From contig CAKRJM010000033.1 of assembly GCA_934351765.1 (NCBI GenBank), positions 1 to 14,865 on the forward strand: a stretch of 14,865 bases of DNA, written 5' to 3'. The DNA is from an uncultured Lachnospiraceae bacterium (GTDB lineage: Bacteria > Bacillota > Clostridia > Lachnospirales > Lachnospiraceae). The position numbers were made by a program, and so were the translations under genes. Below the pieces are notes generated by a model that did not search any database, was not told where the DNA came from, and saw only the letters and a program-made list of their open reading frames with translations. This document shows positions 7,096 through 13,981 of the stretch, one piece after another (within the stretch, counting starts at the first letter, position 1; the number at the start of each line of letters is the position of its first letter).

Positions 7096-7614
7096 ATGAG
7101 AAAAACCATGAAAACCATGATCTGCACGACTGCGGCGGTTCTGATGATGAGCCTGGCGGCCTGCGGTGGATCAAAGACAGAGACAACAAAGGCGGCAGAG
7201 ACTACCGCGGAGGCAGAAACAACGGAAGAAGCTCTTGCAGAAACAACCGAGACAGGGGACACAAGCCCGACCATCGTAGAAGGAAAGTTTGCTTCGGTTG
7301 CCGAGTTTGCAGCGTCTGATGCAGTCCAGAGCCAGTTATCTTCTCTGAAGGAATCCCTTTCCGCCAGCGGAATGGACATCAGCATCAGCGGAGAGGACAA
7401 TAAGTTAATTTATACTTATACATATTCTCAGAATGTGGATACCAGCCAGATGGCGGACACCTTAAAAAACGCCATGGCTTCCCAGGCTGATACCTTCAAG
7501 AATGTGGCTTCCAGCATCAAGGCTGCTGTTGAAGTGGAGAATCCGGTTGTGGTTGTCCGCTATCTGAATGCAGACGGAAGCGAGATCTATTCGGAAGAGT
7601 TTGCGGCAGAATAA
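7096..7614 (+). CDS. Secreted lipoprotein, DUF4854-like
   Basis: A 172-residue exported lipoprotein. The N terminus is basic (MRKTMKTM), followed by a hydrophobic core and a lipobox L20-A-A-C23, so C23 should be lipidated and become the first residue of the mature protein. Residues 27-56 form a Thr/Glu/Ala-rich spacer with repeated ETT units, typical of a flexible tether in the cell wall. The folded part (about 60-172) alternates helix and strand: SVAEFAASDAVQSQL, MDISISGEDNKLIYTYTY, a helical middle, then VVVVRYLNADGSEIYSEEF. This pattern resembles DUF4854 lipoproteins of Lachnospiraceae. That match is from memory and is tentative, and the role of the family is unknown. The gene stands alone between its own promoter and a strong terminator. 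Confidence 0.85.
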   Translation: MRKTMKTMICTTAAVLMMSLAACGGSKTETTKAAETTAEAETTEEALAETTETGDTSPTIVEGKFASVAEFAASDAVQSQLSSLKESLSASGMDISISGEDNKLIYTYTYSQNVDTSQMADTLKNAMASQADTFKNVASSIKAAVEVENPVVVVRYLNADGSEIYSEEFAAE

Positions 7615-7630
7615 AAATCGAAAAGAAACG

Positions 7631-7674
7631 GGTCCTGTTCAGACAGAAAGCATGTCGGACAGGGCCTGTTTTTT
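7631..7674 (+). terminator. Rho-independent terminator of the lipoprotein gene
   Basis: GGTCCTGTTC (7631-7640) pairs with GGACAGGGCC (7657-7666), including two G-U pairs. After a bulged A the stem continues GACA (7642-7645) with TGTC (7653-7656) around a 7-base loop. Six T residues (7669-7674) follow. It separates the lipoprotein unit from the spoIIIA operon. Confidence 0.85.
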
Positions 7675-7712
7675 GTTTCATAGAAAACTCAGCTTTTTTG
7701 CAATTTCCGGTT

Positions 7713-7728
7713 CTGTCTCCGGGGACAG
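7713..7728. promoter_or_regulatory. Near-perfect 16-base palindrome upstream of spoIIIAA
   Basis: CTGTCTCC followed directly by GGGGACAG is a palindrome with seven of eight half-site positions matching. It lies 34 bases before the spoIIIAA start codon, where control elements of the sporulation operon would be expected. I cannot link it to a known regulator, and it may be chance. Confidence 0.25.
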
Positions 7729-7762
7729 GCTCATAGAGTAGGGATAGGAGGCAGGTGAGCAG

Positions 7763-8680
7763 ATGAACGGAGGCAGAGAGTTTTTGCAGATCCTTTCAGA
7801 GCCGGTACGAAAGCAGCTGGAGAAGACAGAAATCTCCTTTGCGGGACTTCAGGAGGTACGGATCCGGGTAGGAAGGCCGGTGCTTCTCCGGGTATGGGGA
7901 AAGGAATATTCCCTGGACTGTCTGGCCGGACAGCGGGACATTCAGGAGACCCTTTCCTATGCGGGAAATTATTCTCTGTATGCCTATGAGGAGGAATTCC
8001 GCCAGGGATTTTTTACGATCCGCGGAGGACACCGGATCGGCCTTTCCGGGCGGGCGAATCTGGAAAATGGAAGGATCGCCTCGATCCGGCCGGTTTCCTG
8101 TTTAAATATCCGTCTGGCCCATGAGCAGATCGGCTGCGGTGTCTGGGCAGAGCCGTATCTCTGGGAAAGGGGGAGACTAAAGTCGTTGCTGATCCTGTCA
8201 CCGCCGGGCTGCGGGAAGACCACGCTTCTTCGGGATCTTGTACGGATCCTTTCGGATGAACGGGGTGTTACGGTAAGTGTGGTGGACGAGCGGTCGGAGA
8301 TCGCCGCCTGTTTTCAGGGAGTACCGCAGAACCGGGTGGGACTGCGGACGGATGTACTGGACGGAGCACCGAAGGCGGAGGGGCTTTTCCAGGTGATCCG
8401 TACCATGGCGCCGGAGGCGGCTGCTGTCGATGAGCTGGGAGGAGGACGGGATGTGGAGGCAGTGCGGGAGGCAGGCCGCTGCGGCTGCGCTGTTCTGGCA
8501 ACGGCCCACGGAAGCAGTCTGGACGAGATCCGGAAAAAACCGGGGCTTGGAGAGCTTCTCGGGGAGCAGATGTTCGGGCGGATCCTGGTGCTTGGGCGGG
8601 CGGAAAACGGAATGCCCGGAGTGGGAAAAGTCATTTATGACGGAACCGGCCGCAGTCTCTGGAAGCAGGAAAACCGGTGA
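7763..8680 (+). CDS. spoIIIAA: Stage III sporulation protein AA, secretion-type ATPase
   Basis: SpoIIIAA is the cytosolic ATPase of the mother-cell/forespore channel and is related to type II/IV secretion ATPases. It is made in the mother cell and thought to energise the SpoIIIA-SpoIIQ complex. The protein has 305 residues, close to the 307 of Bacillus subtilis. Walker A is SPPGCGKT (146-153). A Walker B-like AAAVDE ends in D223 and E224, and the segment ERSEIAACFQG after the nucleotide fold is typical of the family. The ATG at 7763 has AGGAGG 11 bases upstream, a rather long gap. It is the first gene of the eight-gene operon, which in Bacillus is driven by sigma-E. The 88 bases between the previous terminator and this start hold only poor sigma-E-like elements. 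Confidence 0.96.
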   Translation: MNGGREFLQILSEPVRKQLEKTEISFAGLQEVRIRVGRPVLLRVWGKEYSLDCLAGQRDIQETLSYAGNYSLYAYEEEFRQGFFTIRGGHRIGLSGRANLENGRIASIRPVSCLNIRLAHEQIGCGVWAEPYLWERGRLKSLLILSPPGCGKTTLLRDLVRILSDERGVTVSVVDERSEIAACFQGVPQNRVGLRTDVLDGAPKAEGLFQVIRTMAPEAAAVDELGGGRDVEAVREAGRCGCAVLATAHGSSLDEIRKKPGLGELLGEQMFGRILVLGRAENGMPGVGKVIYDGTGRSLWKQENR

Positions 8681-8697
8681 GTGCAGGGGGTACAGAT

Positions 8698-9216
8698 ATG
8701 GGAAGAATCATCGGGGCAGTTCTGGTGATCACAGCATGTTCGGCTATGGGGCTTTCCATGAGCCGGCGGATTTCCGGCCGGTACCGGGAGCTGGTGGAAT
8801 GGAAACGGATTCTTGGCCTCATAGAAGGGAGGATCCGGTTCGGCGGAGGAACGCTCCGGGAAATCTTCGCCGAGCTGGCAGAGAAGGAGGGCGCACCGTA
8901 TGACCGTTTTTTTGCCCATACGGCAGCAGCCATGGAACAGGGGACAGGCATTCGCCTGTCGGAGCACTGGAGCAGTGCGTTAAAGGCAGAGTTATCCGAT
9001 GCATGGCTGTCTCCGGATGATCTGGCCTTTTTAGACGGGCTGGGCCGGGATCTGGGGGAATTGGATAAGGTGGCCCAGCTGCAGACGCTGGCCTTTGCAA
9101 AGCAGCAGCTGGAGGAGCGCAGGCAGGAGCTTCTTCGGGAGCTTCCGGTGAAGCGGCGGCTGTACGGCTGTCTCGGCGTGCTGTCCGGGCTGTTTCTGAC
9201 GATATTGCTGATATGA
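8698..9216 (+). CDS. spoIIIAB: Stage III sporulation protein AB
   Basis: SpoIIIAB is a membrane protein of the SpoIIIA channel complex, resembling the GspF-type platform protein of secretion systems. The ATG at 8698 gives 172 residues, matching the usual ~171, and has AGGGGG at 8685-8690. A GTG at 8677 overlapping the spoIIIAA stop is in frame, but would add seven residues that the family lacks. The protein starts with a hydrophobic helix (RIIGAVLVITACSAMGLSM). A cytosolic helical domain follows (RYRELVEWKRILGLIEGRI, then GTLREIFAELA), and a C-terminal hydrophobic segment (LGVLSGLFLTILLI) ends it. It follows spoIIIAA by 17 bases. Confidence 0.93.
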   Translation: MGRIIGAVLVITACSAMGLSMSRRISGRYRELVEWKRILGLIEGRIRFGGGTLREIFAELAEKEGAPYDRFFAHTAAAMEQGTGIRLSEHWSSALKAELSDAWLSPDDLAFLDGLGRDLGELDKVAQLQTLAFAKQQLEERRQELLRELPVKRRLYGCLGVLSGLFLTILLI

Positions 9217-9232
9217 GGGAAAGGAGGGGCAG

Positions 9233-9427
9233 ATGACAGTAAGCCTGATCTTTAAGATTGCCGCAGTGGGGGTGCTTGTTTCGGTCATCTGCCAGGTGCT
9301 GAAGCACAGTGGAAGGGAGGAGCATGCGTTTTTGACCAGCCTGGCGGGTCTGATCCTGGTGCTGTACTGGCTGGTGCCCTATATTTATGACTTGTTCGAG
9401 TCTATCAAAGAACTGTTTTCTCTCTGA
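9233..9427 (+). CDS. spoIIIAC: Stage III sporulation protein AC
   Basis: A very small membrane protein of 64 residues, the usual SpoIIIAC length. It has two hydrophobic helices: LIFKIAAVGVLVSVICQVL, then FLTSLAGLILVLYWLVPYI. A short basic/polar turn (KHSGREEHA) separates them. It starts at ATG 9233 behind AAAGGAGGGG. SpoIIIAC and SpoIIIAD are similar to each other in their first half (FKIAAVGV here, IKIAAVGV in AD) and are believed to sit in the membrane platform of the channel. It lies 16 bases after spoIIIAB and 25 bases before spoIIIAD. Confidence 0.95.
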   Translation: MTVSLIFKIAAVGVLVSVICQVLKHSGREEHAFLTSLAGLILVLYWLVPYIYDLFESIKELFSL

Positions 9428-9452
9428 AAAGAGATGGAAAGGAGGGAGTACG

Positions 9453-9833
9453 ATGATCAAAATTGCGGCCGTGGGAGTGGCTGCGGTGCTCATGGCCATG
9501 CAGCTTCGGGAGATGAAGCCGGAGTACGGAATGTATCTGATCTTCGGAACGGGATTGCTGATCTTTTTTTATGCCGCAAAAAAGCTGTCGTTTCTGGCAG
9601 AGACGCTGGAGGAGCTGCGGACGGCAGCGTCCATTGATCCTCAGTATCTGGAAATCCTGCTGAAAATGCTGGGGATCAGCTATCTGTCGGAGTTTGCCGC
9701 GTCGTTATGCCGGGATGGCGGATACGGTTCGGCGGCGGGACAGATCGAGCTGTTCGGAAGGCTGTCGATCCTGGTGGTAAGCATGCCGGTGGTGCGGGCG
9801 CTTCTGGAGACCATGGGGGGACTGCTTTCATGA
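9453..9833 (+). CDS. spoIIIAD: Stage III sporulation protein AD
   Basis: A 126-residue polytopic membrane component of the SpoIIIA complex. The ATG at 9453 is chosen because AAAGGAGGGA (9438-9447) precedes it and the protein then begins MIKIAAVGVAAVLMAMQLRE, the typical start. An earlier in-frame ATG at 9387 lies within spoIIIAC. Hydrophobic segments follow (MYLIFGTGLLIFFYAAKKL, and near the end GRLSILVVSMPVVRALLETM), separated by a soluble helix region containing LEILLKMLGISYLSEFAAS. Its stop TGA overlaps the ATG of spoIIIAE (ATGA), which suggests translational coupling. Confidence 0.94.
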   Translation: MIKIAAVGVAAVLMAMQLREMKPEYGMYLIFGTGLLIFFYAAKKLSFLAETLEELRTAASIDPQYLEILLKMLGISYLSEFAASLCRDGGYGSAAGQIELFGRLSILVVSMPVVRALLETMGGLLS

Positions 9834-10951
9834 ATGGCAGGAACATATGCGTCCTTCTGCTGATCGTATGGATGTTTATGGGAGTTTCCGTTTCGGCATC
9901 GGAAGCTGCGGATCTGGATTCCTATGATTATTCCGGCATGCAGGAGGTTTTGGACGAGGCATCAGAGGATCCGCCTTCGTTTTCGGAGCTGGCAAAGCAG
10001 TTTTTTTCAGGGCAGGGAAAGGAGGCGCTTTCTCAGATCCCGGTCTGGCTGGAAAATCGCTTTTTTTCAGAACTGAAGGGCGGCCGACGGCTGCTCGGCC
10101 AGGTACTTTTTCTGGCAGCGTTCGGTGCTGTATTTTCGGGATTGTCTGATGCATTCCGGGACAAACAGGCGGGAGAAACAGGATTTTATGTGACCTATCT
10201 TCTTTTGCTGTCGCTGTTGTTTACCGGATTTCAGGAGGCGGTGTCGTCGGCAGAAACGGTCATGAACCAGGTCACGGCCTTCATGGGGGCACTGGTTCCG
10301 GCCTTCACCCTGTCGGTGGCGGCATCGGGAAAGCCTTTGACAGCCGCATTTTCCTATGAGTTTATTTTAATCTGTGTCAATGCGGCCCAGTGGTGCTTCC
10401 GGATGGTCTTTCTTCCTGGGATCCAGATTTTTGCGGTGGTGAGTCTGGTGGGACAGATTTCCAGGGAGGAAATGCTGGGGAAACTGCAGGAGCTTCTGGA
10501 ACTGGTTCTTGGCTGGGGAATGAAGGCGCTTATGGGGGTGATACTGGGATACGGTGCAATCCAGAGTCTGGTCCTTCCGTTGGCGGATTCCCTGAAAACC
10601 GGTGCGGTAACGCGGATTTTAAGTGCGATTCCGGGAATCGGAAACAGTGCCGGTGCAGCCGCCGGACTGGTGGCCGGAATGGCGAACCTGATCAAAAACA
10701 GTATGGGAGCGGCAGCGCTGGCGGCACTTCTGTTTCTGGCGGTTATTCCGTTGTTGAAGCTTCTGGTACTGGCACTGCTTTATCAGGGAGCGGCAGCACT
10801 GGTTCAGCCGGCGGCGGATGAGCGGGTAACTGAGTGCTTATCCTCCATGGCCAGAGGGATGCTTCTCTTATTTAAGCTGACCGGAGGCACAGTCTGTCTC
10901 TTTTTTCTGTCGGTGGCGCTTGTGTGCGGATTTTCTTCGGCAGGGCCTTAA
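9830..10951 (+). CDS. spoIIIAE: Stage III sporulation protein AE
   Basis: The largest membrane component of the SpoIIIA channel, 373 residues (Bacillus subtilis 399). The ATG at 9830 overlaps the spoIIIAD stop; in-frame starts further upstream lie inside spoIIIAD and would place the signal peptide internally. Residues 1-25 look like a signal peptide (CVLLLIVWMFMGVSVSASEA), then an acidic extracytoplasmic segment (DLDSYDYSGMQEVLDEA). The remainder has about seven hydrophobic helices. Conserved-looking stretches are VMNQVTAFMGALVPAFTLSV, RILSAIPGIGNSAGAAAG and PLLKLLVLALLYQGAAALVQP. It is known to be essential for channel function in Bacillus. Its TAA overlaps a possible ATG of the next gene (TAATG), but a better start lies 18 bases further on. 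Confidence 0.93.
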   Translation: MNGRNICVLLLIVWMFMGVSVSASEAADLDSYDYSGMQEVLDEASEDPPSFSELAKQFFSGQGKEALSQIPVWLENRFFSELKGGRRLLGQVLFLAAFGAVFSGLSDAFRDKQAGETGFYVTYLLLLSLLFTGFQEAVSSAETVMNQVTAFMGALVPAFTLSVAASGKPLTAAFSYEFILICVNAAQWCFRMVFLPGIQIFAVVSLVGQISREEMLGKLQELLELVLGWGMKALMGVILGYGAIQSLVLPLADSLKTGAVTRILSAIPGIGNSAGAAAGLVAGMANLIKNSMGAAALAALLFLAVIPLLKLLVLALLYQGAAALVQPAADERVTECLSSMARGMLLLFKLTGGTVCLFFLSVALVCGFSSAGP

Positions 10952-10968
10952 TGGGGGAGGAGCAAGGG

Positions 10969-11544
10969 ATGGTAATGGAATGGATCCGTCGGATCGCGTT
11001 TTGTCTGATTGTGCTTTCCCTGACAGAAAAGCTGTTCCCGGACGGAAAACAGTTAAAGTATGTGAGATCCTTTCTCGGCATGCTTCTGATCCTTCTGGTG
11101 TTTGCACCGTTTGGAACGGTTCTCGGACTGGAGAAAAGCAGGAAGGGACTGGAGGAGAAGTTTCAGGCAGAGGAAGAGCAGAAGGAATTTCTGGAGGAGC
11201 TGGAGCTCATGGGAGCAGATTATGAGGCGCAGGTAACAGCGCAGTATGAGGAGGCACTGGCTGGGACGGTGGAGGAGGCTGTCCGGAAGGCGGGCTATGA
11301 GGCCAAGGTGTCTGTAAGCATCGAGACGGGAACCGACGGGCAGGGAACGGATCAGGCTTCGGTGAGCAGCGTAACGGTCTCGCTTCTTGATGGAAGCAGC
11401 GGGGGGGACATTGTGATCTCGAAAAAGCAGGTGCAGATCCTTAATGAGGAGGAGAATTTTTATACCAATGCCGAACGGGAAACGATCCGGGAAGCGGCGG
11501 CGCAGGCATTAGATGTAAGTGCGGAGATCGTGACCGTACAGTGA
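10969..11544 (+). CDS. spoIIIAF: Stage III sporulation protein AF
   Basis: A 191-residue bitopic protein with a ring-building-type extracellular domain. Two N-terminal hydrophobic helices (IAFCLIVLSLTEKLF and SFLGMLLILLVFAPFG) precede a long acidic coiled helix (LEEKFQAEEEQKEFLEELEL) and a domain of alternating strands and helices (AKVSVSIETG, SSVTVSLLDG, REAAAQALDVSAEIVTVQ). Three in-frame starts are possible: GTG 10924, ATG 10951 (overlapping the spoIIIAE stop) and ATG 10969. I prefer 10969 because GGAGGAG ends six bases before it and the protein then begins MVMEWIRRI like the family. Its stop overlaps a GTG of the spoIIIAG frame, but that gene probably starts later. Confidence 0.88.
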   Translation: MVMEWIRRIAFCLIVLSLTEKLFPDGKQLKYVRSFLGMLLILLVFAPFGTVLGLEKSRKGLEEKFQAEEEQKEFLEELELMGADYEAQVTAQYEEALAGTVEEAVRKAGYEAKVSVSIETGTDGQGTDQASVSSVTVSLLDGSSGGDIVISKKQVQILNEEENFYTNAERETIREAAAQALDVSAEIVTVQ

Positions 11545-11564
11545 GCCGGAAAGGAGGAGCGCTT

Positions 11565-12143
11565 ATGACAGGACAGCAGAAGGACGGCGGACGAAAAGCC
11601 TTTTTAGGATTTATCAAAAACAAAAAGCAGGAGAAGTGGCTTTTGCTTCTTCTGGTGGGGATTCTGCTTCTGGTGATCTCCTTTCCGACTAAACAGAAAA
11701 CAGCGGACGAAAACGGAGGAATCATTTCGGAAACCGAAGCGGACTACGAGGACTATGAACGACGACTGGAGCGGCGGGTGGAGCAGCTCCTCAGTTCCAT
11801 GGAAGGAATCGGAAGGGTCAAGGTCATGGTGACGCTGGAGGCGGGCAGCGAGTCGGTCCTCCAGACGGATTCGTCTGTGGAGGAACGGCAGGTGCAGGAG
11901 ACGGACAGCAGCGGAGGAACGGGCTTTACAAAGGAGAAAAACCAGTCGGTCCAGACGGTGCTCACGGGAAGCGGCGACATCCCCTATGTGGTCAAGGAGC
12001 TGACACCGAAGGTATCCGGGATCGTTATCATGGCACAGGGCGGTGAAAGTCCGCAGAAAGCATCGGAAATCACGGCTGCCATGGAAGCATTATTCGGGGT
12101 TCCCGCACATAAGATTAAAGTATTAGAGGGAGTTCATGAATAG
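11565..12143 (+). CDS. spoIIIAG: Stage III sporulation protein AG, channel ring protein
   Basis: SpoIIIAG forms the large ring on the mother-cell side of the channel in Bacillus. This version has 192 residues from ATG 11565, which has AAAGGAGGAG immediately upstream; the in-frame GTG 11541 overlapping the previous stop is a weaker choice. A basic cytosolic N terminus (GGRKAFLGFIKNKKQEK) leads to one transmembrane helix (WLLLLLVGILLLVISF). The ring-building domain follows: YERRLERRVEQLLSSMEGIG, then RVKVMVTLEAGSESVLQTD. A Ser/Thr/Gln-rich insert comes next, where the beta-barrel-forming insertion of the family lies, then VVKELTPKVSGIVIMAQGG and a final helix-strand pair (MEALFGVPAHKIKVLEG). 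It is adjacent to spoIIIAH. Confidence 0.95.
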   Translation: MTGQQKDGGRKAFLGFIKNKKQEKWLLLLLVGILLLVISFPTKQKTADENGGIISETEADYEDYERRLERRVEQLLSSMEGIGRVKVMVTLEAGSESVLQTDSSVEERQVQETDSSGGTGFTKEKNQSVQTVLTGSGDIPYVVKELTPKVSGIVIMAQGGESPQKASEITAAMEALFGVPAHKIKVLEGVHE

Positions 12144-12162
12144 TTTGAAAAGGAGCGGTACT

Positions 12163-12864
12163 GTGAAACGAATTGTGAAGAAGAACCAGTTCATCTTAAC
12201 GCTTCTGGCAGTGATGATTGCCGTAGCGGGGTACTTAAGCTATGCCGGGAAATTTCAGATGTCCGGAAAGAAACAGGCAGCAGCGACGGCAGCAGAGACC
12301 GGGGAGGGCACCCTGGCGGCCGGGCTTCTGGAAATCTCCGATGAGGAGCTTCTGGCGGAAAATCAGGCGGGGAAGGATATTTCCGTGGCCGGGGAAGGAC
12401 AGGAGGAGGCGCTGGCACAGGAGACTGCCGCAGCAGAGGAGTCAGGCGCCGATACGGCAGGAGCCGATACGCCCGGAGAGGCTGTCTTAACCGGAGGAAG
12501 CGCAGTCACCAACTATGTATCTCAGGCACAGTTAAGCCGGGAGCAGGTGCGGAGCAAAAACAAGGAAACGCTTCTGGAGGTCATTAACAACACGGCCCTT
12601 TCCGAGGAACAGAAAAACGAGGCTGTGAGTCAGATGATCGCTCTGACTGAGACAGCAGAGAAGGAGAATGCGGCGGAGACACTTCTGGGGGCTAAGGGAT
12701 TTACCGGTTCGGTAGTCTGCATCAACGGCTCCACCGTTGATGTGGTGGTGGGAAAGACGGAGCTCACCGATGCCCAGCGGGCGCAGATCGAGGATATTGT
12801 GAAGCGAAAGACCGAAGCCGATGCGGCCGACGTGGTGATCACCTTGATGGATCCGGATCAGTAA
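12163..12864 (+). CDS. spoIIIAH: Stage III sporulation protein AH, YscJ/FliF-like ring protein
   Basis: SpoIIIAH crosses the intermembrane space to bind SpoIIQ from the forespore and shares the ring-building fold with YscJ/FliF. The start is uncertain. GTG 12163 has AAAAGGAG eight bases upstream and gives MKRIVKKNQFILTLLAVMIA, the typical beginning. ATG 12136 inside the end of spoIIIAG would add nine residues. One transmembrane helix (about 8-26) precedes a long acidic, Ala/Glu-rich linker that contains a 15-base tandem repeat. The C-terminal domain has NKETLLEVINNTALSEEQK, then GSVVCINGSTVDVVVG and an ending ADVVITLMDPDQ, all typical. With the GTG start it has 233 residues, near the family norm. 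It is the last gene of the operon. No clear terminator follows before the next promoter. Confidence 0.94.
   Translation: MKRIVKKNQFILTLLAVMIAVAGYLSYAGKFQMSGKKQAAATAAETGEGTLAAGLLEISDEELLAENQAGKDISVAGEGQEEALAQETAAAEESGADTAGADTPGEAVLTGGSAVTNYVSQAQLSREQVRSKNKETLLEVINNTALSEEQKNEAVSQMIALTETAEKENAAETLLGAKGFTGSVVCINGSTVDVVVGKTELTDAQRAQIEDIVKRKTEADAADVVITLMDPDQ
12448..12477 (+). repeat. 15-base tandem repeat in the spoIIIAH linker
   Basis: GCCGATACG occurs at 12448-12456 and again at 12463-12471, a period of 15 bases. In protein it gives GADTA followed by GADTP in the acidic linker between membrane helix and ring domain. Being in phase, copy number could vary without breaking the frame. Confidence 0.6.
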
Positions 12865-12931
12865 CATGCCGGGCCGGCGTGAAATGATTCCGTATAAAAA
12901 ATGGCAAAGTGCAATAAAATCCATGATCCGG

Positions 12932-12960
12932 TTGATAAATACCTGTTTTTTTGCTATAAT
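12932..12960 (+). promoter_or_regulatory. Sigma-A promoter of the Asp23 gene
   Basis: The -35 box TTGATA (12932-12937) and a perfect TATAAT (12955-12960) are 17 bases apart. Transcription should begin near 12967, leaving a ~65-base leader that carries a stable hairpin. This separates vegetative expression of the Asp23 gene from the sporulation operon upstream. Confidence 0.8.
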
Positions 12961-12974
12961 AAGAAACAAATGTC

Positions 12975-12996
12975 GAGGCAGGCGTCCGTCTGCCTC
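12975..12996 (+). other. Hairpin in the 5' leader of the Asp23 mRNA
   Basis: GAGGCAG (12975-12981) and CTGCCTC (12990-12996) pair perfectly, and two further pairs (one G-U) close a four-base loop. No T run follows, so it is not an intrinsic terminator. It sits close to the predicted 5' end of the transcript and may stabilise the mRNA. Confidence 0.5.
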
Positions 12997-13030
12997 CGTT
13001 TGAAATCTTAAGGTACGGGAGGTATCGGCA

Positions 13031-13417
13031 GTGGAACAGGATAAGAGAAATACGCATACCCTGCATCATGATAAGGAAACGATCGGAGAAGTCCAGATCG
13101 CAGATGAGGTCGTGGCAATCATCGCCGGACTGGCGGCGACAGAGGTTGAGGGTGTCGCTTCCATGGCCGGAAACATCACCAACGAGCGGGTGGGCAGACT
13201 CGGTATGAAGAATCTGTCAAAGGGAGTGAAAGTCGATGTACTTGACACCTCCGTTTCGGTGGATCTGACGCTGACCATGGAATACGGGTACAGTATTCCG
13301 GAGGTTTGTGCACAGGTTCAGGATCGTGTAAAATCCGCGATCGAAAATATGACCGGGCTTTCGGTGATCGATGTGAATGTAAAGATCGCCGGTGTGAATA
13401 TTGACAAGACCAGATAG
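13031..13417 (+). CDS. Asp23/Gls24 family envelope stress response protein (YqhY-like)
   Basis: A 128-residue soluble protein of the Asp23/Gls24 (DUF322) family. The GTG at 13031 is the start: GGGAGGT lies seven bases upstream and no ATG is available before the conserved domain. The family pattern is clear: GEVQIADEVVAIIAGLAATE, then VEGVASMAG, a short linker, VDLTLTMEYGYSIPEVCAQV and a closing strand VIDVNVKIAGVNID. In Bacillus the gene in this position is yqhY, encoded with accB-accC ahead of nusB and linked to control of acetyl-CoA carboxylase. Here accB-accC are missing and the gene has its own promoter and terminator. The exact role in this organism is unknown. Asp23 proteins in staphylococci associate with the membrane through AmaP, which is not present here. 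Confidence 0.93.
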   Translation: MEQDKRNTHTLHHDKETIGEVQIADEVVAIIAGLAATEVEGVASMAGNITNERVGRLGMKNLSKGVKVDVLDTSVSVDLTLTMEYGYSIPEVCAQVQDRVKSAIENMTGLSVIDVNVKIAGVNIDKTR

Positions 13418-13440
13418 GAATGGAGATCAAAACGAACTGA

Positions 13441-13475
13441 AAAAGGGTGCTGGCGAAAGGCACCCTTTTCTTTTT
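13441..13475 (+). terminator. Rho-independent terminator between the Asp23 gene and nusB
   Basis: AAAAGGGTGC (13441-13450) and GCACCCTTTT (13460-13469) form a perfect 10-base-pair stem with a 9-base loop, followed by CTTTTT. With A residues on the left arm and T residues on the right, it could work in both directions. It lies 23 bases before the nusB start codon. Confidence 0.9.
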
Positions 13476-13497
13476 CGGAGAGTGAGAGGAAGAGAAC

Positions 13498-13908
13498 ATG
13501 AGCAGAAGAGAATTGCGGGAGCATATTTTCCGGATGTTGTTCCGAAAGGAATTTTTTGCATCGGAGGAAGAGTTTGAAGCACAGACGGCGCTGTATATGG
13601 AGGAGCTGGAGCCTCTGGAGGAAAAGGACCGCCAGTACATGCAGACTAAGGTAGCCGATATCTATGCGAAGGTGCCGGAGCTGGACGAAAAGCTCAATGA
13701 GGTGGCAAAGGGCTGGAAGACCGGTCGTATGGGAAAGGTCGATCTGACCGTGCTTCGGCTGGCGCTTTATGAAATGGCTTATGAAGAAGGAATCCCGGAG
13801 CGGGTGGCCATCAACGAGGCCGTTGAGATCGCCAGAAAGTACGGTGGAAACGAGTCTCCGTCCTTTGTAAACGGTGTGCTTGCCAAGCTGGTAACGGAAA
13901 AACAGTAA
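13498..13908 (+). CDS. nusB: Transcription antitermination factor NusB
   Basis: NusB with NusE (ribosomal protein S10) binds boxA RNA and supports rRNA antitermination. This version has 136 residues (E. coli 139, Bacillus subtilis 131). It is all helical, with the family marks RRELREHIFRMLFRKEF at the N terminus, then KVDLTVLRLALYEM, IPERVAINEAVEIARKYG and SPSFVNGVLAKL near the C terminus. The ATG at 13498 follows GAGAGGAAGAG. The gene sits behind a strong terminator and I see no promoter in the 80 bases before it, so it may depend on read-through from the Asp23 gene. Its last six codons and stop lie in a tandem duplication. It precedes xseA by 73 bases, where Bacillus has folD between them. 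Confidence 0.96.
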   Translation: MSRRELREHIFRMLFRKEFFASEEEFEAQTALYMEELEPLEEKDRQYMQTKVADIYAKVPELDEKLNEVAKGWKTGRMGKVDLTVLRLALYEMAYEEGIPERVAINEAVEIARKYGGNESPSFVNGVLAKLVTEKQ

Positions 13909-13935
13909 CAGGAGCCGGTAACGGAAAACAGTAAC
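13890..13935 (+). repeat. Partial tandem duplication across the nusB stop codon
   Basis: GGTAACGGAAAAACAGTAAC (13890-13909) is followed by GGTAACGGAAAACAGTAAC (13917-13935), identical but for one A. The period is 27 bases. The first copy encodes the last residues of NusB and its TAA; the second lies in the spacer before xseA. It looks like a fairly recent slippage duplication. Confidence 0.85.
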
Positions 13936-13981
13936 GAAGCGGAAGGATCCGAACGGATCGGGGCGTTTAAACGGAGGGACC

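Noticed and set aside
8198..8634. Several open frames on the opposite strand over spoIIIAA
   Set aside because: They are rich in Pro, Arg and Ser, lack ribosome binding sites and mirror the codon bias of the real gene, so they are shadows.
10390..10821. Open frame of 143 codons in another phase within spoIIIAE
   Set aside because: It is a Gly/Ser-rich translation out of phase with a well-supported gene and has no start signals.
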